Shown piece by piece: positions 21,791-33,331 of a stretch of 64,000 bases of DNA. Below the pieces are notes generated by a model. The model was not told the DNA's origin. It ran no database searches and saw only the letters and a list, made by a program, of their open reading frames with translations. Origin of the DNA: Halisarca cf. caerulea (Eukaryota; Porifera; Demospongiae; Chondrillida; Halisarcidae); NCBI GenBank assembly GCA_963170055.1, contig CAUJGJ010000188.1, positions 697,671-761,670 of the forward strand, given 5' to 3'. Made by a program: the position numbers and the translations under genes. Numbering within the stretch: the first letter of the stretch is position 1; each line of letters opens with the position of its first letter.

Positions 21791-23525
21791 TTACTGTGAC
21801 ATGAAATAATCACAAAGTGCCTCTCGTATTGCTGTTTCATTATGCTGCCCTGAAATAGCAGTCACTGCACTTAGTGTAGAACCACTGGGTGTATCATCAG
21901 AAGGATGTGGGTCACCAGCTGTGAGCCAACTGTCTTCACAATGCTTTCCTTGCATCTCACATAGATTATGTAGTATCGAGCATGCCATAACCACTATTGG
22001 GACAAATTCAATGTCATTGTCGTTCCGTTTCATCAATGTCCTCCAATGTCCCTTGAGTCTTCCGAATACATTTTCCACGACCACTCGTGATCGGCTTAGC
22101 TGGTAGTTGAATTTCCTTTGCCTTGCAGTAAGCCCTGTGCCAGAGAACGGCTTCATAAGCCATGGTCGCAGAGGATACGCAGGATCACCCAAGATCAATA
22201 AAGGAACATCAGTCAAGGTTTCATTTAGGGGGGCGAATCCCCTTGCCAGAGTCTCTCCCCCCCCCCCCCCCCCCTTGGAAATTAGGTTAGCCTTATTTTT
22301 GTTAAAGAGGTAAAATTGAATAAAGAACTGAACTCAACGCAAATAAGGAATATACAAGGAGAATGTAGTTTTTTAAAACCTAAACAGCTATTCTTCTACT
22401 TTTTCTGTTCCACATATCTACAATCTCTTCAAGGTCAAAGAGTAATTCTGTGCCACAATCAACCTTGAATGGTGTAAAAACTCAAATTTTTCCTGGAGCA
22501 TACAGTCAGATCCCCTTAGCTATATAAGGATAGATACTGTAATACTAATGGTTTCCCCCCAAAAAGGTAATCCTGGAGATGAGCACCAGAAATCTGGTCA
22601 TGTCCCCAGACCACTAGAAGGCGCACTATCGCGCTCACTCCCTTTGTCCCCCAACCCCCCCCCCCCTCCATTTTTCTAAATGAAACCCTGTCAGTGTTTC
22701 CAAATGAAATTTTCCAACTGGGCAAAAAGGTTCCTGCTTCACATTTCTGGTACAACTTGGAATTCCCTAGCACTCTCACATCATGCACACTCCCAGGCCA
22801 TCCCATATAAACATCTAAAAATGGATATTGATCGTCCACTAATGCCTGCATCAATACAGAATGGTACCCTTTACGGTTGTAATAATCCAAAGGGTGCTCT
22901 TTGGGTGCAATAATAGGGATGTGTGTCCCATCAATTGCTCCTATACATTGAGGGAATCCCCATTTGCTCTGGAATCCGTCCCTAATACTATGGAGCCTGT
23001 CACCAGCTGGTACTGCAATATACTCCCTCATCGTGTCCACCACTGCCTGGCAAAACTCATGCAAGACAACACACACCCAGACAACACACATGACTGATAG
23101 TCCTATATTCTACATTGGTGCCTAACCTCCAAAGACTGATGGCCATGCGCTGTTCAACTGTCAGTGCTTGTCGTACCGTACTGCTTCTATAAAGGCGACC
23201 GCGAAGTTTGTAACACAAGAAACGAAAACTCGCTCTGTTCTCTCTAAAATTCTGTTTCCACTCTTGGTCAGTCCAACCTCCGGCAATCTGCGTTACAAAA
23301 ATTCGACTTCTTGGTTTTATCCACTGCGATTTCCTTGGCCGAGCAGCCAGCAAACGGCGAGCAAGTAAAAAGAAAGAAAAAAGGATGCTTGAACAACTGA
23401 AGACGGTGGAAATGGATCATACGACTTCTAAAAATTGCATTGCTGAATCTTCGGGCTCTCCTACAAGCTTCACATTTCAAATTACACCAAACGATGAAAA
23501 AGATAAGTACTCGAACATCCGCCAT
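21791..23525 (-). pseudogene. HARBI1-like Harbinger transposase, interrupted
   Basis: The minus-strand reading starts at MADVRVLIFFIVWCNLKCEA and continues, after a shift, with FVTQIAGGWTDQEWKQNFRE and LTVEQRMAISLWRLGT. Then comes the DDE nuclease: first Asp in [40 protein letters not shown], second Asp in [20 protein letters not shown] and Glu in [21 protein letters not shown] 477-bp element (22214-22690) is inserted between WKISFGNTD and [13 protein letters not shown]; without it the frame joins perfectly. There is also a small lesion at 23085-23100. It is distantly related to the intact gene at 3107. The Myb partner gene was not found here. Confidence 0.88.
22214..22690. mobile_element. 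MITE inserted in the Harbinger gene
   Basis: The inverted ends CAAGGTTTCATTTAG and CTAAATGAAACCCTG are flanked by TCAGT (22209-22213 and 22691-22695). Both ends carry long G or C runs. It has no gene. CAGGGTTTCAT-like ends suggest a hAT-related MITE, although hAT duplications are normally 8 bp and only 5 match here. Confidence 0.78.
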
Positions 23526-23785
23526 CTTTCACTTCCGTAGACTACTGACACTGCATGTGAATGGAAAGTGGGTTGAAACCGGGAGCGAACCCGGGTTAAA
23601 ATAACCCAGATTCGACTCGCTTCTGGCGCATGTGAAAACGGTATTAGTAATATCCTGTAGGGGGATTGCAGTAGGCACTGTAGGACATTCAGGCTCCACC
23701 CAAGCCACTGGAGTACCGGGGATATTTCTCTGCATATCTGTGTATCATCTGACAAGGCCGATGCTGCAGTTCCATAATGGTACAG

Positions 23786-24247
23786 CTACGTATCTAGGCG
23801 ATCGCCTAGGGCAGCAATAGAATCTTCGATCTTGTCCATTCTGGTAACAAGTCGAGTGCATAGTCCGTCAACAGAATCTCTTATACTAAAAATGCTTTCC
23901 TCTATATGAGAAAAGAGCAGACAAATATACTCCAATGTGAGAGGTTTCTGCTCAGGTTCCGTAGCAGTACTGGATGATCTAACGGGTCCAGGACTTCCGA
24001 GCTCAAAGCTGAAGTCTTCGGTACCGGTTGGAGGCGTGGCAGACTTCTGTTGTGGAATGCCGGGAGATAGAACCCCGCCCTCCCTTGCAATGATGATGGC
24101 ATCGAAAAGTTTCTTTGACTTGCCCCACACAACTTTGACCTTCTCTCCATTGCACACTTTCCCTTGCTTCACATCACTGTACTTCGTCAACGACCTCTTC
24201 CCTTTTGAATGCTCTCCAATCCACTCCACCATTACTTTGTCTGACAT
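23786..24247 (-). CDS. Tudor-like/coiled-coil accessory protein of family F element
   Basis: An open frame of 153 codons starting MSDKVMVEWIGEHSKGKRSL. The first ~60 residues (VEWIGEH, GEKVKVVWGKSKKLFDAIII) have the spacing of a small Tudor- or chromo-like barrel. A proline/serine linker follows, then a C-terminal coil (FSHIEESIFSIRDSVDGLCT, RLVTRMDKIEDSIAALGDRL). The layout parallels the N-terminal and middle part of the BEN gene in family F copy 1, but no BEN domain follows: the frame ends at 23786 and Harbinger-related sequence begins soon after. It starts 340 bp from the Tc1 transposase start and runs away from it. The fold is inferred from pattern only. Confidence 0.5.
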   Translation of the reverse strand: MSDKVMVEWIGEHSKGKRSLTKYSDVKQGKVCNGEKVKVVWGKSKKLFDAIIIAREGGVLSPGIPQQKSATPPTGTEDFSFELGSPGPVRSSSTATEPEQKPLTLEYICLLFSHIEESIFSIRDSVDGLCTRLVTRMDKIEDSIAALGDRLDT

Positions 24248-24587
24248 TTGGAAAACTCTTGATAACTCGATGTATTTAACTGCTACACTTCATTCCGATA
24301 CAATGGTTTTCACTTGATAGGAGTTCGACTTTATACGGTACAGGAGGGATAACAAGGTTTTTTGACAATCCAATCAAATCATAGCTATATCACTACATGG
24401 AGGTCTGCTTAGATTTACACCTCGGGATTCTATAGATATCCAATTATAGGCAGACCCAATCTATGATTTGATTGACGAATTAGAATGGTGGGTATCCCCC
24501 TAAAGAAGGTATAATTTCTATAGCCAAACATCCATTGATTCAGACTCAAGTTATATTCATTGATCGATCAGAGAAGAGAATTTCAAG

Positions 24588-27500
24588 ATGCTTTTGTCCA
24601 CTTATCAGAGACAGAGACTTGTGACTATATTTATGGAGAACAGAAAGCTAACGCTAAGTGAACTGGAACGAAACCTTGCTTTGGAAGGAATTGTGACGAC
24701 AAGGAAAACGACAACAGCTACTATTGCAAAGTAAAACCGGACACACCTAGAATCTCCCTATAAGTGGCCTGCCTATGATGATACCTAAGCCACATCAACT
24801 GTTTATTGAGAAAAAGATGCAAGAGAATGATGAACTAACAGCTGCAGACTTACTGGATCTCATGATTGCCTGCTTCGGAAGAAGACAATGCGGTTATTCT
24901 AAAAGGGCACTTGCAAGAGCCAGAAAAGACCTAGGATGGACCTTCAACACTGCACGCTATTGTCAAGCCATTCGAGAAGGCAACAAAGCTAAGTGGCTCG
25001 AGTGGTGCAAGGAAAGGCTCGATGAAGGCAAAATGTTTGATGACGTTATCTTCATGGACAAATGAACTGTGCTATTGGACCGACATAGACGAAGGTCTTA
25101 TGGGAAGAAAGGCTGTGCAAGAAAGGTTAAGTGCAAGCACAAGCACCCGCAGAAGATTCACGTCTGGGCGGGGATTTCAAAGAGAGGAGCGACTCAGATA
25201 GTCATGTTTGGTGGTATCCTGACAGCCATCCGATATGCTGATATTTTGACCGCTTCTCTGTTGCCATTCATTCGGGAAGTGTATCCGGTAGGACATTGTC
25301 TCAACCAGGACAACGACCCGAAGCACACTAGCCGCTATATCTGAGACTATTTCACCGCAAATAACGTCAATCGGTGGAAAAGCCCAGCAGAAAGTCCGGA
25401 TTTAAACCCAATACACAGGGGCATTATAGCGTATTTTAGGTGACAAAGTATTGGAATGTAGGGAATGTTACCTTTTTCATACACATCATGACTACCTCTT
25501 AGGAAAATGTCACGTATCATCACAAGTTGCATAATCTCTGTCTGTAGCGGGAAATGTTTGCATATTGCGGGAGTTACGATTCAAACTTTTGTGCCGCCAA
25601 ATCCGTCATTCAAAGCTTTTAAAAGATGGATATGGTGATCAAAAGTATCAAATACCACCTATGGACAATTTGCGTACACAAAAGTTGCAATCAAGAACCA
25701 TTCACGCAAAGGTATTCACCCAAAATCCCCGAAATTGGTATCTGAAGCCTACGTATTTCACTAAAGTATCCAAACAATATCAGAATCATACGATAATATC
25801 AAGAGTTACCCTATTAATAGTGACGGTGAGAGGATTTTACAATATAATAATACGAAGATCAGTTAAAATGACTAACTCACCCATAATCGTTCGCAAACAA
25901 AGATCGATTAATCAGAATCAAAGATTTAGTGTCCAACTTCCTTCGCTGAGAATAACTAAACAAAGCGACGAAACTAACTTTGATATCGAAACTACATCAG
26001 TAACATAGCAAATTTTCAAGCACGCGACCATCTTGAAATGATACGTAACGTCATCAATGATGTCACATTAAAATGGCGGCTTTAAACTTGTTTCAAAAAC
26101 AATGTAGAATCGGCACGTCTAGATGGCCCTTCTTTGCGACGGAGACTGCAAGAACCATTTCAAAGTACCCTTGTGCATTCGTTTCACAGGCTCATTATAG
26201 CGCTTTTCGACTGGGGAAGAAAATGGCCGCCGCTCGAAATGGTAATATATACATCGAATTTTACAGCTCAAACAACAACGTATGTCGATTTTTACAACTG
26301 TTTAGTGTTTTAATGTTATTTATCGAAACAATAAACTACAAAACAGGCCCATGTGTCATACGCAGAAGTACAAAAATGATTTTGAAAAAAGTACACTTTT
26401 TCTGTAAACGCCGATTTGGGGACGTGTAGACGGCCTCCCAAAGAGATGAAACTGGCATGAGATGAAAGAGTAAAGTTCATTTAAGATATGGATGCTGCGC
26501 GGAGAACATATAACTCCAACTGAAATAGTTATAACGAAAAATGTACTTTTAACGGGCAAAAATGGCTAAAAATGACAATTAAAATGGTAATATCTTGGGC
26601 TAACCTGCTTATATAATCCCCGCTCAGCGAAAACAAGTAGACAAAAGTACTTTAAATCGTTTGATTCTTTTGTTTTTCAGAAAAAGTCCCGGGTACACGT
26701 CCCCAAAACACGATATATTTGCAGGACGGTTCCAATCCGCCATTTTAGGATGACGTAAGGTGCGCGTCATCAGTATTGGGCATTTAAATTTGTATGGTAC
26801 ATTGGAAATAAGCGCCCTACAATGTTATCAACTACATGAACAATCGATCTGGTCGGCAATTTGTTGTGCGGAAAGTTCTATTTTTCATTCAATGGTTCCA
26901 ACAAGTATCGGTGAGTTCTTATGCTTATATTCTTGTCATTGATAGTCATATCTGCGGCGAAAGTGGCATACTTGACGACTAAGACTCAGAGACAGTGGCA
27001 CCGGCTTGCGTGCGAAATCAAAGAATCGATTAGTACAAAGTCAGAAAGTAGACTGAGCCTGCTAACATTTTGCCAATTTTAGCTAGTGTTTCATTCGTGA
27101 TCTAGGATATCCTGGATAGTATAGTGCAGTTACCTGTCACAGCACTTTCTTACATTGATTCGGCATTCTGCAACGATCATTCGAGGTGGGAAGGTCGATA
27201 TCGGCGGTACCTGGCCCTTTTTGACAGTACTAGTGTAGCTTGAACATTGCGACTAAACATTAATGTGCTTCTATAAATACCTAAACAAAACTTATTAAGG
27301 CACAAAACGGCTTTTTGCCTTTTCAAAGTCGATAAGATTCGAAAGATTCTGCTATCGCTAAACCACTGTAAGCGCCCGCTACTGATGACGTATTACAACG
27401 TTTACCTTCTGTTGGCAATGACATATAGGTAAAATGTGACAAATTCCACAAATTCCATAACTTTGTCGCCTGTAATCCCTAACTTCCAAAAAGCGCTATA

Positions 27501-28154
27501 ATGCCCCTGTGTTATTCTGAGCGGAGAAAATATAACCAGGTACCAAAGATATAAGCATTTTTATGGTTTAATTTTCACTATTTTACAGTGGGAAAGTACA
27601 TTTTTGGTTATATCTATGTCATTTGGGGTTATATATTTTCCGCTCAGGAATACCTTATGCAGTCGACTTTACTCTTTCATTTGATACTAGTTTTGCCCCT
27701 ATTGAAGCACTTCTAGACGTGCGGACATCGACATTTACTGCAAAAACAGTATTTTTTATAGATTCTTTTTTATTTATTTTTGCATACAATATGGGCTTGT
27801 TTTTTTGGTTTAATGTTTCGACAATAAGCATTAAAATGTGTAGAAGATTTAAAATGAGCCAGAAATTATTTCTGCAAGTCATAATCGTGATGTATTTGTC
27901 ACCCCTTTTTGGCGGCGGTCATTTTTTTAGTTGTCTAAAATCCACTATAATGAGCCTGTGTAGAAATGGTTTGGGGTTCAATGAAGACTTTCTTGCGGGA
28001 CAGGGTCAAACCAAAGAACCTCGAGGAATTGAAGGCAGGTATCAAGGAATACTGGGAGAGGATGACGCCAGAATTGTGTTCGCGGTACATTGGCCATTTC
28101 CAGAAAGTCCTTCCTGTTGTGTTGGAAGTCAGTGGCGGCCCTGCTGGACATTAG
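24588..28154 (+). pseudogene. Tc1-like transposase split by a 2.5-kb insertion (family F copy 2)
   Basis: From MLLSTYQRQRLVTIFMENRK the N-terminal HTH reads LSELERNLALEGIVTTRKTT. After a frame break the second part is IEKKMQENDELTAADLLDLM and GWTFNTARYCQAIREGNKAK. The DDE core has first Asp in FDDVIFMDK (a TGA follows), IHVWAGISKRGATQIVMFGG and second Asp in HCLNQDNDPKHTSRYI (TGA follows). SPAESPDLNPI is then cut at 25413 by the insertion. Beyond it, GAAATGGTTTGGGG gives E-MVWGSMKTFLRDRVKPKNL, and the gene ends at VLPVVLEVSGGPAGH. Removing the insertion and one TA rejoins the catalytic glutamate in frame. Confidence 0.9.
25414..27960. mobile_element. 2547-bp element with interleaved inverted ends, inside Tc1 gene
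   Basis: The unit starts CACAGGGGCATTATAGCG and ends CACTATAATGAGCCTGTG, with TA on both sides (25412-25413, 27961-27962). Two more ends lie inside: CACAGGCTCATTATAGCGCT (26185) and AGCGCTATAATGCCCCTGTG (27492-27511). The end at 25414 resembles that at 27511, and 26185 resembles 27960, the latter pair continuing for about 440 bp as inverted arms. These arms include a small hairpin with GCGGAGAAxATATAAC / TTATATAxTxxCCGCTCAG. No transposase is recognisable inside. Confidence 0.75.
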
Positions 28155-29668
28155 ACTCTTGTTAAATATATTTTATTATTACTATTAACATTATTTTGTT
28201 TCAATATTTCTATACAATAATATTTGTCTAGTGAATTCTAATAATCAAAGCTTGCAATCAACTTTTGTTTGTTTATCTAGTACTTTGATACCGACCGCGG
28301 ATAAATGCAGCGAACGCTAATTATCTGCATTTGTACGCGGAAGTGAAATTATCTGTCCGCGGATTTCCTCTCTGCTAACCACAGTAATCATCAAAGACTT
28401 ACGCGGAATTTCTGCAGATTCCTGTCGCTGTGCCTGCGGAAAACTGAGAGTTACTTTTGACTTGTACTGTAGATATTCGTAGAATGTAAATGCGGCGAAG
28501 CCCAAGCAATGTGCCCTTCGCATGTGGAACATGTCCACTGAAACTTGTATGGCTTCGGTGATCAGAAAATTTATTGTCACTTTTTAATTTTATTTCTTAC
28601 TACAAACATGCGCTATCTTCTAACAACTAGTACCATTGTGTAGATGGCTGCATTACCTTTCGTTCGATGTCAAACTTGAAAGAATTTTCTATGTTCTAAG
28701 GAATGTATGCGCATTCTGCCTGAACATATAAAACATGAAAAACGGATGGGCGGCAGTGCAGCTTCAAAGCTAAGGGCACAAATGTAGGCATATAAGTTCC
28801 TTACCTAAGTATCTAAAACTTCCATGTTGGGGATTTAAATATCTCTAAGAGTTTTAGAGAAAAACAGTAAAAACCACAAATTCAAACCATGATAGCTCAC
28901 CTTTTCGTCTGTAACGTCTGAATCAGGCAATGAATCAAAATCCCCAACATGGAAGTTATTTATTGTCCTATAATGCCAATAAATGCAAAGAAGTATGCCA
29001 ATAGGCCTTTTCCCACTCCCGCCCAGCCATTAAAGTTTTGACTAGCCTAGAACTAGCTGGTAGCCATTTTGTCACATGACCGTCGCATGATATTGAAAGT
29101 GACGTCACCTAAGGGCACTGGTAAAAAGTCGAGTAAAGTAGCAAGTGAAGAAGTCTCTTCTATTTTTGTGCCTTCGATCTTTGATACATAACCTTTTGCC
29201 GTCGGATAGCTCTTTAAATTCTGCTTTGGTCGCACTTGTATATGAACCAAATCGCTTTCGAAGATGTTTTTCGGAAGGAGAAAAGATCAAAGAAACTCAA
29301 GCTAGGTAAGCCAGACCAGAAAGTTACTGACATGTTCAAATTTGATCAAAGGCTTAAGATTCACTTAGTTTCGCATCGCCAGCCTCTTTCTCCTTGATGT
29401 TTGTTAGAGATTTTGTAGAATTTTTATGATGTCATCAACGGAAAGGGGCTGGAGACACAAGACTAGGATTCACTGTAGCCGAAGGCCATTTGACTGGAAC
29501 AATTGTCGATCTTGCAGTTTTAACATCATGTAAGGCTGTCTTGGAATCTTTACGTGCACAGCAACATTTTTCCTAAGTCACGGGCTGGTCACATGACATT
29601 GCGTCGCAAAGCCACCTAAAGTTGCGAAATTCTTTCTAATAGGCGCCTTGACTGAGATTCTAAGTTTA

Positions 29669-29686
29669 TGGACATGTCCCACATGC
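29669..29686 (+). repeat. Dispersed 18-bp motif TGGACATGTCCCACATGC
   Basis: The motif recurs with at most one or two changes at 28520-28537 (minus), 45715-45732 and 54125-54142. Its core GGACATGTCC is a perfect RRRCWWGYYY palindrome, the half-site consensus known for p53-family proteins. Whether it is functional or only the conserved end of a dispersed repeat cannot be told here. Confidence 0.6.
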
Positions 29687-30894
29687 ATTTACTAGCATTA
29701 AGTGATAACAATAAATTATTATGACAAACTGGGTGCTTGTTTGTTACTAAATTGAACACAATGCAGGTAAAGAATTTACTGATCAGGCAGCGCCTTTGAT
29801 GTATGACATTATCATGCGATAACTAGTACTTACTGCAGGTATTTAAGATTTTATTGTACATTATACCTAAAATATAGTTTAAATTATTGAGATTGTTGTT
29901 AGACAAATGAGAGATTTCTGTACTTGGATATAGCACTTTGAACTGTGTTCAATTTAACTCAATGTTCAAATAAACCCTAGTTGAATTAACAAAATTCTAC
30001 TATCACTATAGTGAATGATGAAATTAAATAGGACTAAGACATGCTATAGGCATCTTTTCACCCTTGTTGAATCTTATAGACACTCTGTACTTATCCAGGA
30101 TGCACATTGATTGTTTTCAGGGATTGGTTTTGCCATGCTTATATCATAAGTGTGCATTCTTTACGTAATAGTTATTGTATGACCAACTATGCATTGGCAT
30201 ACCATAAATTGGGAAATATTCAAAAACAATAATTTTCACGAATTGGCATCAAATCTGGTAGGCAGAACAATTTGCAAGTCTCACCATAGATTGGGCTTTA
30301 CCTATGGTAGGCATGGAAATAATGTTATCATGTGAAGAATTAGTTCATGAAGTCGTTCGAAGTTCGCTTGACGTTAGAGCGAATTTCGCTTGAGAATGAT
30401 ACCACAAAACATGTGTGACTCCTGTGTACATGTGTGTACATTAGTGTACACATGTGTGTAATTTCCTGCATGCACTAATCGGCAACACGTTAACACCATT
30501 GACTTGATAATACTATGCTCATTTTCAGATCGAAGAACTGCTAAACCTTAGAGATTGTAAAGTGTTGTGACTCAAACCATCTTATTCTGCCAGAAAATGT
30601 GAAGTAAATTCCAAGAATGAGATTTTTGTCTAAGTGGATTGACATTGGTGACAGAGACTCATGTCAGAATGTGAAACATATAGTCAACAAGGAGTATATT
30701 GAAGTTGGAGTTATCAGTAAGGCCAGATTTAGCAGAAAACTTTACAAAACAGCTCTAGCCGTCCTTGAACTACTCAGGCAATATATCCACTTTCTAATCA
30801 TAGCCTTGGTTGTTTTATCACCTTCTTCGTTCAATTGTATCTGCAATCTCCACCAGCGACTTCCCTTCCATGTTTAAAACATGATTCATGCGTT

Positions 30895-31319
30895 CATCAA
30901 CATATTGCTAAAGGGAAGACTTTCCTCTAGATTGTTGATATTCTAGGCAAAGAAGGTCATACTGTAACTAAGTTGGGAATATATGACTTTCTACAGCCCT
31001 ACGAAGGCCTGGAGCAGATAAGACATCCAAGAACAATGCGGCCCGTGATTCTAAATTGGTGGATTCTTAGTTAAATTGAGTAGGACGAAAAGACATCTAT
31101 AGAGGTCCTTCAAACTTTATTGCAGAAGGAAGAAGTCAACACGAATGTATCTTCTATCTGGTGTTGATGGTGAAAACTTACAATGTGTCCACACAAATCG
31201 GTCAACACCCTCACGGTGCCAATCAAAGGCTCGACAAGCACTGGTCGGTCAATTGACAGATGCTAGTCAGTCACTTGACTGACTGACCGATATCGTTCAC
31301 TTTAATATGAAAAGTACCG
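30895..31319. mobile_element. TIR element, family D, right fragment
   Basis: The right end GATATCGTTCACTTTAATAT, then GAAAAGTACCG before TA, matches family D (13074-14162). It is preceded by GACTGACCGA-type repeats and by a minus-to-plus flipped HTH relic readable as KEGHTVTKLGIYDFLQ. A left end is not visible. Confidence 0.6.
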
Positions 31320-31374
31320 TAGATGGGACGTGCAATTTGACCTTTGAACTTCATAATTGTTGTATGTACACAGG

Positions 31375-31532
31375 CAGGGTTTTTTTAGAGGGGGGCAGGG
31401 GGGGCACTTTGCCCCCCCTGAGATAGATCATGCCCCCCTGAGTGTGAGCAGATGGGTGCATGGCAAGCCCCCCCTAAAGTGTAGAAAGTTTCAATATGCC
31501 CCCCCTGGCATTTTTTTCTAGAAAAATCCCTG
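31375..31532. mobile_element. hAT-like MITE, G/C-run rich
   Basis: CAGGGTTTTTTTAGA and TCTAGAAAAATCCCTG are inverted ends, with CACAGG repeated on both sides (31369-31374, 31533-31538). Inside, GGGGGGCA and TGCCCCCC runs repeat five times. It is 158 bp long. CAGGG ends fit hAT-type elements; the duplication seen is six bases rather than the usual eight. Confidence 0.7.
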
Positions 31533-31823
31533 CACAGGTGTTAACCGTGGTATAGAGGTCTATTGATATGATCACCACTGTATGTGAAAATTTTTGTCCC
31601 TTCTATTTTGATCTTGATTTGCGAAATTTCTCGCTCATGCAAATTTTGCTATGTACAGAAGTTCAAGTGTATTTCAGCTTGGCATGAACTCATGCATTGC
31701 TTTCCTTTCATGTTATGCATATCAGTGAAAATTTATGCAACTCAATTTCCAAAAGGAACTGCACAAGGACAGCTGTTTGTTGCCCAGGCTAAATGGGTAT
31801 AGGGGTAGACATGCATAAAGGTA

Positions 31824-32690
31824 CAGTATGAGTCATAAAAAGTTACTATATCATAATTGTAATACAATCTAACTACGATACACTACGAAGCCAAATACGA
31901 TCTATTTACGATCGTACTTAGGCGAACTCTTATCATGATGATTTTAACCAAAATATTTTAATATCATCGCACATTAAGTAAGCTTCTATCCCGGTTTGTG
32001 AAAGATCAAAGGAAAAACTGGGCATGTATGGTAGTTATCACCCGGGTAATAACTCCAAGGTATTACCTCAGGATATAACTATAACTTATTGTCAAAAACG
32101 TTGTCTAATATCGCTAATTGTCTGTGTGATGTGATATTTAGTACATACGTAAGCAGGTCTGGCACAGCCGCCATCTTTCTCGACCGCAGGAACGTATAGT
32201 TGAGGCGATCAAACCAGGTCCTGTTCGCATCGAAACGATGAACGAAAGGACAAAATATAGCACTAAAATATTAGAACGAAAGAACAAAATATAGCACTAA
32301 AATACTACTGCCAATGCTTCTGTTCATCTAAGAAGCTCTGATAACTGTCCTGACAGACATTGCGGAGATTTGCTGCACTTTTCTTCAGTTACGAAGAGTT
32401 GTTCGCCGGTGCTACATTTCCCGCCCCAAGAAGAGTGCAACTGGACATTCAACCTCGACTACGACTGCTAGGACAATTTTCAGACAAATAGCAGTAAGAG
32501 TGCGACTTTTCTTTTTCATTTAAGCAACGAATACCAAGTACATACGTACATGTGTACCTCGCAAATATCAATCTTTGACCTAAATACAATGATTACGATC
32601 GTAGTAAACTCAATTTACGATCGTAGTTAGGCCCAATTACGATCGTAGTACGAACATAATACGATTACGTTACAATTACATCACATATAC
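31824..32690. mobile_element. TIR element, family C, copy 1 (right end lost)
   Basis: The left end CAGTATGAGTCATAAAAAGT after TA leads into AATTGTAATACAATCTAACT and ACGATCGTA-type repeats. The interior (AGCACTAAAATACTACTG, CATTCAACCTCGACTACGAC) matches the copy at 33332. The right end stops at TTACAATTACATCACATA, short of the terminal GTCAT block. Confidence 0.75.
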
Positions 32691-32996
32691 ATAGGGTTAG
32701 ACAGGCATAGAACTAATAGACATAGTTTGGAATGGGCTGGGTGCAGTGTGCAAATTCCTACATCTGCATATCACTACATTATTTGATTGAGGGAGACATT
32801 TGTGTGTATATAATTTGATTCATTTTGTTAAATATGCCAGGTTTCTGAAAGTTCAATTGTATTGTAGTCATGACTGTGTATATTGGCACCTAAAATTTTG
32901 TTTGATAATTGTAATATGCCCTCTGCATTTACCACTACACAACACAAAAGTACCTCAAGCACCCCTGTATGGTAGTGTATTTCCTTAATATTTCAG

Positions 32997-33111
32997 GTCC
33001 TACAAGAAAGTCACGGTCATCTAGTGATTGGATTCCAAGGCCACCTGAGAAGTATTGTCTTTCTGGCCATCGGAACACCATAACCTGTGTCCTGTTTCAC
33101 CCAAAGTATAG
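32997..33111 (+). CDS. PAFAH1B1: LIS1 exon: linker and first WD40 strands
   Basis: A 115-nt exon with acceptor ATATTTCAG and donor GTAAGC. It encodes [20 protein letters not shown], then [19 protein letters not shown]. The [15 protein letters not shown] block is diagnostic of LIS1: it joins the coiled coil to the first WD40 blade of the beta-propeller. The basic and serine-rich KSRSSS segment replaces the vertebrate GQKRDPKE linker and is the most divergent part seen. The exon ends in phase 2, with the codon completed as serine by the exon at 47525. Confidence 0.96.
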
Positions 33112-33331
33112 GTAAGCGACTTTTGGACCATATTGAAGCTTTCATGAATTTGATTGTTGCTCTGGATACAGAGTAATTCACATTCGCATACACTCAAGAG
33201 TTTTGAGTACTTGACATTTGCATGGTATTGGTTGATTGGAAGTCAAGTACAAAAATTTAAGCTGAAGAAAATTTAAGTTAGTCTCTTGTTCAATGACAGA
33301 AGTGAACAACACTAACAGCTCTTCACATCTA

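Larger units (their letters stand above)
21601..28469. mobile_element. Composite Tc1-type element, family F, copy 2 (~6.9 kb)
   Basis: Left end CAGTACAAGTCATATGAAAC and right end TTACTTTTGACTTGTACTG are inverted and TA-flanked (21599-21600, 28470-28471). Inward they share CTCxxxGTxTTCCGC. The right arm has repeated CCGCGGA words. Contents in order: Harbinger-like transposase remnant (minus), Tudor-like/coiled-coil accessory gene (minus), and Tc1-like transposase (plus) split by a 2.5-kb insertion. The ends match copy 1 at 14360. Confidence 0.85.
28470..31368. other. LIS1 intron sequence, mostly unassigned
   Basis: No gene is recognised. A pair TTCCATGTTGGGGATTT / AAATCCCCAACATGGAA faces inward at 28823 and 28935-28960, suggesting a MITE of about 140 bp. 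Two copies of the motif TGGACATGTCCCACATGC lie at 28520-28537 (minus, one mismatch) and 29669-29686. An open stretch at 30617-30877 carries no known motif. Confidence 0.4.

Noticed and set aside
30617..30877. 86-codon plus-strand frame in a LIS1 intron
   Set aside because: No family recognised, no exon borders in phase with LIS1, hydrophobic end typical of random AT-rich sequence.
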